From: Geosiphon pyriformis
Taxonomy: Eukaryota > Glomeromycota > Glomeromycetes > Archaeosporales > Geosiphonaceae
Direction: 5' to 3'
DNA length: 64,000 bases
Assembly (NCBI GenBank): GCA_016748015.1
Contig: JAAOMT010000769.1
Location: 4,441 to 68,440 of the forward strand
Of the stretch, positions 49,660 to 59,450 are shown piece after piece. The notes beneath the pieces were generated by a model. That model did not search any database and was not told the origin of the DNA. It saw nothing but the letters and a program-made list of their open reading frames with translations. Each line of letters opens with the position of its first letter. The stretch's first letter is position 1. A program made the translations under genes and the position numbers.

Positions 49660-52473
49660 AAAGACAATAATTTAATTATTAAAGCTTTTTGCTTTGTAAA
49701 TTAAGAGACTACAAAAATTTTTTCTAATAAAATAGTAATTCCAAATTTTTTAACTATACCTAAAACCATTACTAATGTTTTATATCTTATAACACAAAGA
49801 AAACAAAAATAGAATAAAATGTAAAAACTCACATAACAGGCTGTTTAGTATGCTATTAAACATAACAATTATAATAAGATAATAATATGATTAAAGCAAT
49901 TTATTAACCAACATAAAAAAGTAGTGCTTATATTTCAAAATCAAGACTAAGTTCTGGAGAACAATTAAGTTGATAATGTCAATAAAAAAAATAAGTTTGA
50001 GCAAATTGAAATCTATTAGTATTATTACATAAAGAATGCTTAAAAACCAAACATTATAAGTTTGCTATTGAAAAAAAAACAAAATTATGTACAAAATACA
50101 CTTTTTGTAAATGTAATCTTTTAGGATACAATAATACAAAATATTAAAATTAAATAAGATTTAGTCAATTATTTGTTTATTTTTTACTTTGCAATAACTA
50201 AATATTGCATTTATTTCTAGTAAAATTAATAATATGTATATTAAAATTGATATAAAAGTATTAAAAGCAAAGTATTATACCATAATTTTTGGAATTAAAT
50301 AGTTAAAAAAAGTAAAATTTTTTTTAGATTATAAATTTTATAAATTTACAATTTGTAGTAAAGCCATATTAATTACAATTGAATACTAATATTAAACTAT
50401 TTTTTTTGTAATAATTTAACAACAATAATTACACTACAATAATAATAATAAATTTAATAATTTTGATAATTTTAAAGAAAAAAAAGATGGTAAAAAGACC
50501 TAATTAATTTTTACTATTTTTAATAATAATAAAAAACTTTTAGATAATATATATGTTAATAATCAAATATTGATTGTTAATAGAAAAATCTATTTATTAT
50601 AATATATTTAAAAGGATATTCAAATAACAACTTAAAAAAAAATTTATTAATAATATAGTTTTTGTATATAATACTAATACAACTATTTTTTTACTCCTTA
50701 ATAATAAATACAAATTATGTTTATTATTATTTAAAGATTAAGAATCGGTCAGCTTAATTCTAGATAAAAAAAGCAAAGTAGTATAAAAAACATTTAAAAA
50801 AAAGTGTTTAAAATTTAATTCTTAATAATTAAACATATAAATAAAACCAAAAATATCCAGTCTATTTATTTAAAATATTATTAATTAAATTAACAAAATA
50901 ATAAATTTATCAAAAAAAAAATTAAATCAAAAAATTAAAATTTATACAAAAAACCAAGAATCAATGAATATTTTTGTTATAATAATATCTAAGAAAAAAA
51001 AAATTATAATTTTGTGTTTATTATTATTAATTAAATACAATTACTAAAAAAAACATGTATTTTTTACTAAAAATTAATAATAATACTTTTAATCAATTTA
51101 ATAGCTTAGCATATTTTACAAAAATTGATTTAACTGTTAAATTTNNNNNNNNNNNNNNNNNNNNNNNNNNNNNNNNNNNNNNNNNNNNNNNNNNNNNNNN
51201 NNNNNNNNNNNNAACGAATTTAATTATAACATTAAATATTGCAAAAAAACAAACAATTAAAACATAGATATTTTATTTCGATTGGTTATTCAGTAAAATA
51301 AAACAAATCAGTAAAAACTAATAAATTTAATTATTAATAATATATATTAAAACCAAATACAACAATGGACTTAGAAAACTACTTAGCATTTATCAAATTT
51401 TTGAATAAAAAATAATACTCACTAAAATATAATTGACATCAAAAAGAACATTTGTAAAAACAATCAAATTTTTATTTGATTTGCCAAAACCAATTATATA
51501 AAAAAAAAACCAAAAAAATCTTAATTAATTACAAAAAATTATTTAATTTAAAAAAAGAGAAATCAGGATTTATAATATACATACCGATTTTTTAACAGAA
51601 CATTTCAGAAAAACAAAAACTATTTAAAAAACATTAACACAATATTATTGGTTAATATTAAAAAAAGATATAACAAAATACATTATAACTTATCATATTT
51701 GCTAATAAAAAATAAATCTAATCGAAAAGAAAACATTTATTCCATATTTGTTAATTAATCTTTTAACAGAATTGAAATTAATGTTGTAAACTACTTAACA
51801 ATAACCTTTAATAAAAATAAAAATATTATAATAGTAACTAATTGCTATTTCAATAGCCAATTTTATCTATGAAAAATTATATATAGATGTAAATATTTTT
51901 AAGAATTACTTTCAAATAGAAAAAAAGCTTTTTTTAGCTTATTAATAAAAAAACTATTAAAGAAACTTGAAATATATCACAAATTTTTTTCTTTTTATTA
52001 TTTACAAATTAATAGATTAATAAAATATTTTAACTGAATACTTTATAAAACTTTAGCAAAAACTAGTAAAAAAATAAATCTATAGGACAAAGTTTTGTTT
52101 TCAGCTTTTTTTGTTTATAGAACAGTAAATTATAACATAACTGATTATGAACTTTTTTATTTATTTTATAAATATATAATAATATTATCTATTAAAACTA
52201 ATATTGAAACAATACTCTTTAAAGAAATAACAAAATTAAGTTATAAAAACTTTTTACAATAAAAATTTAGAACAATTTTAGACTTTTTAATAAAAACACA
52301 AATAATTGTTTATAAAAAAATAAAAACATTTCAAGAAAAACTTAAAAAAAAGAAAATCAAAACAATATTTTTAGTAACAAATTTTTAAGTTAATAAAAAA
52401 ATTATTCATAATTAACAAAATATTAAACAATAAATTTTATATATTGCAGAATTAATATAAAACAATATTTAAT
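49660..52473 (+). mobile_element. Ty3/Gypsy retrotransposon relic, right-arm copy
   Basis: Polyprotein pieces occur in Gypsy order on the plus strand. There is a possible knuckle FCKCNLLGYNNTKY (about 50,095-50,140, with His and Cys each changed to Tyr). The post-protease motif IIFGIK-stop-LKK lies at 50,282-50,311 (TAG at 50,300 for the Trp). RT motif A, FTKIDLT, has its Asp at 51,127-51,129, just before the N gap. The integrase H2C2 finger is at about 51,600-51,700 (HF-KTKT, QYYW, KKDITKYI). The integrase core follows at about 51,775-51,870, with the catalytic Asp changed to Asn. The integrase C-terminal part (YRTVNYNITDYELFY) is at about 52,125-52,170. Stops abound. No LTRs were found; the right end is cut by the adapter sequence at 52,474. 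Confidence 0.85.
51145..51212. other. Assembly gap, 68 N, undersized
   Basis: The flanks match 1,167 and 300 of the left arm, where about 870 bp lie between them (the Gypsy RT, including the YLDN box). The gap therefore probably stands for about 0.9 kb unless the right arm carries a deletion. Confidence 0.95.
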
Positions 52474-52531
52474 CTGTCTCTTATACACATCTAATTGTTT
52501 TATGGAATATGAAGATGTGTATAAGAGACAG
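52474..52531. other. Tn5/Nextera mosaic-end adapters left in assembly
   Basis: CTGTCTCTTATACACATCT at 52,474-52,492 and its exact reverse complement at 52,513-52,531 are the 19-bp Tn5 mosaic end used in tagmentation libraries. The 20 bp between them are an exact copy of 52,646-52,665. This is a library artefact and not biology. It marks a chimaeric or falsely joined point: the Gypsy relic stops abruptly here and unrelated sequence begins. Confidence 0.97.
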
Positions 52532-54330
52532 GAGAAGTGAAGTGGATAATAAAACTGATACCAAAGTAAGAGAAGAATCTACCTTATAATTTACAAGGGG
52601 TATAAAACGAGAAATGGAACAAAACTTTTTTATCGAAAGTCTGAAAATTGTTTTATGGAATATGATGTGTATTTATATCTGTTTTGTAAAGGTTATCATA
52701 TATGAGAAAATTTAACATTGCACAAAACAATTTGCACACATCAATCGACTTCTTATGATAATGGAATTGGTACTTCACAAGATCAAAGAAAAGCATATGA
52801 GCTCTATTCAAAAGCTGCAGAGACAGGTAAGATAAAGGTACAATAAAATCTTGCACTTTGTTATGCTAATGAAGAAGGAACGACAAAATTTTTTTAAACT
52901 CTATTCATCAAAAGCTGCAGAGACGAGACATTTAAAGGCACAATTCAATCTTGCACTTTGTTATAACAATGAAGAAGGAACAAAAAAAATCAGAAAAATC
53001 ATTTGAACTCTATTCAAAAGCAGCAGAGGCAGTGATACAAATGCACAATACAATCTTGCACTTTGTTATGCTAATGAATGGGGAATGACAAAAAATTCAG
53101 AAAAAGCATTTGAACTCTATTCAAAAGCAGCAGAGGCAGTGATACATATGCACAATACAATCTTGCACTTTATTATGCTAATGGATGGGGAACGACAAAA
53201 AATTCAGAAAAAGCATTTGAACTTTATTCAAAAGCTGCAGAGGCAGGAAGTTTAGTCACAAAAATAGTTCATGGTACATATTACTGAAAACAAATAGAAA
53301 TAACAAAAGATCTGGAAATCCGAGTCTACAAAGGAGTATCGAAATATATTATCGAAATGGATGGGGAACAGTAAAAAATTTCAAAGAAACATTTGAATTC
53401 TATTTAAAACAGCAGAGGTGGGAAATCAAAACGCACAATATAACCTTGGATGGTGTCAGGAAAATGTATAGGGAATCACAAAAAACCTAGCAAAGCATTT
53501 GAACTCTATTTAAAAACAGTGGAAGTAAATGACCTATGTGATTTTTCTGATTTGAATTTCCATGACTTTACTTTAATGAATCCAGACAATCTGGAATATA
53601 TTATTTTACAATTCCAAAATCGAAGCTTTAAATACCCAGATAATTTAAGAGTAGAACTTTTAGATTTTGAAACTTTCTTTCATCAGCTTTCAGATGAATT
53701 CAAATGTTTTAAATGTGGCAACCTGGGGCATAATCATTAATGGATCTGCTATATGTCCATTTTGTGAATTTTCATGATTATCAAAGATTTGGAACAAGCA
53801 GAAATGATAATATTGATCCATATATATAATATACACAGTGTAGTTCTGAAAACTGCGGAGGCGGCCTGAGATTGATTTCTTCTAACGAGATTATATATTT
53901 AAATCAGGTAGAAGCGGGAGTATTTGGTATTTTTAAAGAAGATGGATGAGGACAAGAAAATTCAAAAGTATGAACGAACTGGGGTTACAAAAGTTAAAGT
54001 ATCTTAAAAATAGTCAAAATATAAAATATATTAATTCAGATGAGGTATTTCCTTTTAAGAAATCTATGTAATTTTTATTATCCCTATTTCTTTTCTAACA
54101 CTAAAAATTGTATTTTTATAGTTTATTGCGCATCATAAAAATGCCGCTTGCAAATACATCCTTGAATGCTATGGAATAACTAAAGATGTTACAACCGATG
54201 GATTTGTTATGGTTTTACCATTTGGGGAACACGGGAACCTCAGAGCTTTTCTCAAAATGAACGAAAACACTCTTACTTCGTCATATTGTTGCCTAAATGA
54301 GCTGTGTACAATTTCTTTTTATAACAACAG
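52532..54330 (+). pseudogene. Sel1-repeat / zinc-ribbon / kinase relic
   Basis: From 52,740 to about 53,260 at least five Sel1-like units of about 105 bp follow each other (AFELYSKAAEAG, then AQYNLALCYANG-GT-KN), with frameshifts and stops. At 53,450-53,740 a readable stretch leads to CFKC, and after a frameshift CPFC (about 53,755-53,775), forming a zinc-ribbon-like pair. From 53,990 come kinase N-lobe pieces, a GT-AG intron (about 54,043-54,120), and an exon with ILECYGITKD and GFVMVLPFGEHGNLRAFL (about 54,121-54,290). No catalytic loop follows. Proteins with Sel1 repeats and TKL kinases are a known expanded set in these fungi. The first 200 bp are unrecognised. Confidence 0.75.
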
Positions 54331-55019
54331 CAACAACAACAATAACAGCAATAAGATGATTTAGGCTTCGTTTGAAGCATAAAATATACCGTATTGCTAA
54401 AAATTCTTTGTGCACCAAAAACAGAGAAGTTTATTAACAACCGATTTTAATTCTTTAGATATTACTCTAACCTTCTTTTATGCTTATTCCTATTTATTAA
54501 TGTAGAAGAAAATTTGGGGTAAAACCAATCTTAAGTTAAATCAATAGTATAATAACGATATTATTTACTATTAACAAGATTAAAGAAATTAATAAACACG
54601 CTTATTTTATCATTGATATTGCATTTAATACTATTGATAAACAAGTGGATTAAAGTTTCGTATTGTTCTTAAAATCCGATTTGCCAATCTAGAAAAATAC
54701 ACTTTTGTTCATGATCTTGAAGATGTAAATTGAATGTTTGCTATGGATGCTTGAATTAATGTTTTTCATTTGGATGTTGATAAATGAAAATTTATTTTTC
54801 AGCTATAAAGAGAATCATAGTGTTTGCACCTGAGTTATTATGTCTAAAATTGTTTCATATTATTGTTCTAATACTCTTTCAAGTGACCTTTGTTAGAAAT
54901 ATACATGATAAGAATTAAATGCATAAATGCCAAAGCAATATATTGAAATGTTTCTAAGAAACCATCATTTTCAGTTCAGTAGATTTACTAATTGTATAGC
55001 CTCAGTTTTGTAGACTTCA
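54325..55019. repeat. Smaller inverted repeat, left arm
   Basis: It matches 56,522-56,990 in reverse (for example 54,363-54,440 with about 56,885-56,963, and 54,900-55,015 with about 56,525-56,640). It has about 220 bp extra at roughly 54,455-54,675. It includes a (CAA/CAG)n run that is the reverse of the (GTT)n run upstream of kinase genes. Confidence 0.75.
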
Positions 55020-56521
55020 CTGTAATAATTAATATAATCTGCCCTACAAACTCTTTCTTAAGACTTGGATCCAAAAAAATATTTTATAAAAATATATTTC
55101 AATAAATTTAATACTAATTTATATTAAATCAAATTATACGATTTCAAAAAGTTATTTCTAAATTATAATTAAAACATAAATTATTGTTAATCCGAGAAAA
55201 ACGCTACAAAAAAATAAAAACTGGCATGTATTATACTTATTTCATTCATTTTAAATGCTTTCTTGAGATTTTTTACACAAAGAGTAATAATAAATTGTTT
55301 TTAGACGAGATTTTGAATCTAAAAAATATTCATAGTTTGAATAAAAAATAAAAATAAATAGTTTATTGTTTTAAAAATCGTTTTTTCAAACCCTTTATTA
55401 AAATAATTTTTGAAAACAATTTTTTAAAAGCAGAGATTATATTTATGTTTTTTTTATATTTACATAGTTTTAAAAATTAATTAGCAATATTATTCTTTAA
55501 TAAACAGGTTGCAGTAAGTATAGTACACAAAGATGTTACACAAATATTTTGTTTCATTGTCATGTTATCTAAAAAAGTAGCTTGACTTTTTTCTGAATCA
55601 AACATTTATTGAATGAGCTGAATATGCACAGACTCTCTCCAATATAAATGAGCTGTGAAAAAACTGCAATACACTGGATGCTATAAAAATTAAAATATTT
55701 ATTTAAAAAATAAAATAATATTTGTTATTTTAAGAAATATATTTTATTTACTTTTGGCCATGTAAAATCTGTTCATAATAATCAGAGGCTCATTTTTTTT
55801 TGCTTGACATCAACATTAAATAAATACGAATTAATTAATTATTCAAATTATTTTGAGAAATATTTTAATTTATTTATTTAATTAAATAAAGTAAGAAACT
55901 TTCACACTAATCTTAGAACAATAAAAAGCTATAAAGCTGATTTTCGAAATAATTTTAGCATTTTTTTTGGTAATTCCTTTTTTTTTGAAATTTTTCAAGA
56001 AACTCAATAATTAATTTCTTTATTAATTAATTAAATAATTTTTAAGATAATTTTTTTGCAATTAATAATATAATTCGCATGTACTTTCAATAATATTTAC
56101 AAAATATTGTGATTTTGATAATTTCATTTGATATTTAAGAAAACAAAATAATATTTAAAAATTACCAATAACTATATATTCAATAATTGAAAAATGACAG
56201 ATTTTTATTGCATGAAATTTGTTAAAATAAACTATAATTCTTAAATAAATAAATAAAACATAAATTTAAGCCTTTTTATTATTACTCATTTGTTTAGATA
56301 TTTTTTGACTTTATAAGCAACATTTATTATAACATCAAAAAACAAAAAAAAATTGTTAATTTGATACCTTTTTAGTAAAAGCAACATTGTCAAGTATAAT
56401 CAATAAAAGTGCTTTTCGCACTTTTAATGAGAATATTTTTGTGAATCCAAGTTTTTAAGTGAAGTTTGTAGCGCGGATTATCTTAATTCTTACAGTAAAG
56501 TCTATATGACTAAAAAAAACG
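55020..56521. other. A+T-rich spacer of the smaller inverted repeat
   Basis: About 1.5 kb with no recognisable gene or motif in any frame. Together with its inverted flanks it has a fold-back layout. Confidence 0.6.
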
Positions 56522-56990
56522 GCATGCAAAACTGAGGCTATAAAATTGGTAAATCTACTGAACCTAATGGTTTCTTAGAACCATTTCAACAAATTGCTTT
56601 AGCATTTATGCATTTCATTCTTATCATGTATATTCCTAACAAAGATCACTTGAAAGAGTATGATGAACGATAATGTGAATCTATTTTTAAACATAATAAC
56701 TCGGGTGCAAACACCATGATTCTCTTATAGGTGAACAATAATTTTCATTATCAACATCCAAGTGAAAAACATTAATTCAAGTATCCATAGCATACATTTA
56801 ATTTATATCTCAAAGATTATGAACAAAAGTGTATCTTTCTATGTTGGCAAATCGGATTTTAAGAATAAAAGCGGTTGTTAATAAACTTTTCTGTTTTGGT
56901 GCACAAAGAATTTTTAATGATTTTTAGCAATATGGTATCTTTTCTGCTTCACACGAAGCCTAATTCGTGTTATTGTTATTGTTCTACAAA
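56522..56990. repeat. Smaller inverted repeat, right arm
   Basis: Its last 60 bp are the duplicated kinase promoter block also present near 17,580-17,640, so this arm adjoins the intact kinase gene and may contain its distal promoter. Confidence 0.75.
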
Positions 56991-57222
56991 GAAATTAAAT
57001 ACCTATTTAGCATGATTTGTAGCGAATCACAGTCTGATGAATAAGGTTAATAAATCGATTGTTTAGACTATGCGAACATAGAGAAACAATATTAATAAGA
57101 ACTCGCATTTTAGACAAATTATTTTCTAAAGGTATTCTCAAATAAAGCTTTTAAAAAGAAACCTTTTTCGAATAATAACCTATTTACTTTTTATCCTTTA
57201 TCCTTTGCTCTTTATCCAAATC
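56991..57222 (+). promoter_or_regulatory. Proximal upstream region of intact kinase
   Basis: It is conserved with 17,650-17,956, including the GCGAACATAG block (57,072-57,081) and the TTTATCC-rich leader just before the ATG. No TATA-type element was defined. Confidence 0.5.
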
Positions 57223-58599
57223 ATGGAAAACAAAGAAATTAATAAATATCGTCCAGAAGTTCATGATTGCAACGAGTGTGAAAAATGTCAAGAGAGTATT
57301 AAAAATAATAATAATAATTATTGTAGTGCATGCCAATTCATATTTTTTGAAAAACTTTACAAAGACTTTTCAAGTGGCAATCAAATAGTTGATGAAACAA
57401 TTAAGAATCCAATGTATATTCCACCTAATGAAGATGAACATAGAATATATAATGGTGAATTGAATTACTATGAATGGATTCCATGGGAACGGTTGTCGAA
57501 TATCAACGAAATTGCTAAAGGAGGGTTCGGTATAATCTATAAAGCAACCCTAATTGATGGATTAATTGATGTAAGAAGTATAAAGCATCATGGTTCAATG
57601 GAACATGAAAGAAAGGGAGGGAAGAAAGTAGCTATAAAAATTATAAAAATGGACAGTGAAGAAGTGTTCAAAGAGGTAAACAAACTATTATTATTTACAT
57701 TTATATTTATATATTAATTTTTATTTCTTCACTGTATATTATCTATTTACTTTTTACACTATTTGTAGTTAAATATTCAAAGAGCTATGTTTATTAAGAA
57801 TCGGTCTTTAAGTGCTCTTGTCTCTAAAATGTATGGGATTACGCAAAACGCTGCAACACTCGAGTATGGTATTGTTATGGAGTTTGCCGAACATGGAGAC
57901 ATGCGAAAATATTTATCAAAAAATTTTCATTCTATGAGTTGGGAATATAAATTATTCATCGCGCGTTTTATAGCTTCTGGACTTGATTCAATTCATTCTT
58001 CTGGTATGGTTCATCGTGACCTACACTCGGGCAACATCCTACAATATAAATCTTTTTACTTTAATGCACGAATTTGCGACCTCGGATTATGTCAACCTAC
58101 CAACACAAACCATGAAGCAACAACAACAGAGGAAAAAAAGATATATGGAGTGATTCCATACATTCCACCAGAAGTTTTAAGAGGAGAAAAGTTTACATTG
58201 GCCGGTGATATTTATAGTTTTGCCATGTTATTATGGGAATTAGCAACAGGAAAGCCTCCTTTTCATGATCGTTCTCATGATCACTTTCTTATAATGGATA
58301 TTTTAAATGGTCAAAGACCTAAGATTACTTCCCCACTTATTCCACTTTGTATTGCCGAAATAATTGAAAAGTGTTGGGATGCTAATCCTGAGAATCGTCC
58401 TAGTGTGAAAGAAGTTCGACAGAAGTTGGTTAAACTTGAGGATAATAATTTCGAGTTTTTAGAATCAGATAAATACGTGAAAGAAATGGTAAAGAACGAT
58501 TCTACAACAACAACAACAACAACAAAAAGCATTCATCCAGGAGCAGTTTATACAAGTCGTGTTTTGACTGCAAAGATCGTTGATTTTTCAAAAGGTTAG
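57223..58599 (+). CDS. TKL protein kinase with N-terminal Cys cluster
   Basis: There are two exons, 57,223-57,675 and 57,769-58,599, separated by a 93-nt GT-AG intron (acceptor TTTGTAG); they encode 427 aa. Residues 16-37 form a small zinc-finger-like cluster, CX2CX2C...CX2C (DCNECEKC, then CSAC). The kinase domain follows: Gly loop KGGFGIIY (99-106), VAIK Lys139, GIVMEFAEHGDM hinge, catalytic loop HRDLHSGN (Asp235, Asn240), DLG in place of DFG (Asp255), IPPEVLRG, and DIYSFAMLLWELATG. All key residues are present, so it should be active. The tail has a poly-Thr run from a CAA repeat and ends IHPGAVYTSR...IVDFSKG, shared by all copies here. Substrates are unknown. Three pseudogene relatives lie in the window; this is the only intact one. 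Confidence 0.93.
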
Positions 58600-59450
58600 T
58601 TTATATTGATTAATTCATTGATTTAATCATTATACAGTATATTACAATTTTCTATCCATTATACTTTATAAAAGAATTAGTGTTTTTGCCTGAAGGTAAG
58701 AAGTTACATTAATCATTAATCATTAATGCAACTTATTTTCTTGTTTAACGGTATTTCTTTTATTATAAATTATATTTAGATGACTTTTAATACATCTAGA
58801 AAAGGATTTCTTAAAGGCGGAGTTTGATTTATATTATTTATATACTAACAAATCAATTAATAGAAATCATTTACCCTTTCATCAAACTATTATAAAATAA
58901 TCAAAATCAATATAGACATCAGAGATATTTGAAATTTAAACGTGATTTTGACGTCTAAAAAAGTTCTATTGTCCTTCTTTTAATCACCGAAAATTACTTC
59001 ATAAATTTATTTTATTAATAATTAAACGTCGGTAGCTTTATCCCTAAACTTTCGGATCATTAAAAATCTCTTATCAAATTAGCCCTAATTTATCATCTTT
59101 AGAATTATTCCTCGGGCATTACAATATCATTTAAAAAAAATAATATTTGATGTTTCAGTTAAAAATTTTCAAGTTATTGTTTCACTTTTATCTCAAGAAA
59201 TTAATTAAATTATAGTTTTTAAAAAGCCAAATGGGTTTAAGAATTTTCACTGGTTTTTGATTATTTATATGATCTTTTAAAAATTCAGTATTTTTAAAAA
59301 ATGTTACAAAATAACATATGTGCAATTAATTAATTAAGAGAGTTTAGACTTGAGAATTTAATGTGCATAAATTGATTATTAACTTTTATTTTTTATAGAT
59401 TTGATATAAAAGCTAATAATTTAAATCTTAAATCTAATAAAGAAGTTCTT
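58600..59450. other. Duplicated 3' flank of intact kinase
   Basis: It resembles 19,310-20,040, including the TCATTAATCATTAATG run near 58,712 and the AAAATGTTACAAAATAACATAT stretch near 59,300 (compare about 19,860 in reverse and 33,010). No gene. Confidence 0.6.

Larger units (their letters stand above)
31775..51510. repeat. Right arm of giant inverted repeat
   Basis: It is the reverse complement of 1-21,110. Arm-specific features are a LINE at 35,506-42,257, extra blocks at about 42,780-43,488 and 44,216-44,440, loss of about 130 bp of kinase promoter, and absence of the left block 11,705-12,655. The pairing reaches 51,510 only because the window begins there on the other side; the Gypsy element continues to 52,473. 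Confidence 0.93.

Noticed and set aside
1-51510. Inverted repeat as a pure assembly artefact
   Set aside because: The arms differ by many substitutions, private indels and different LINE insertions with proper target-site duplications. Duplicate assembly of one locus would not give this. The junction at 52,474 is a separate problem.
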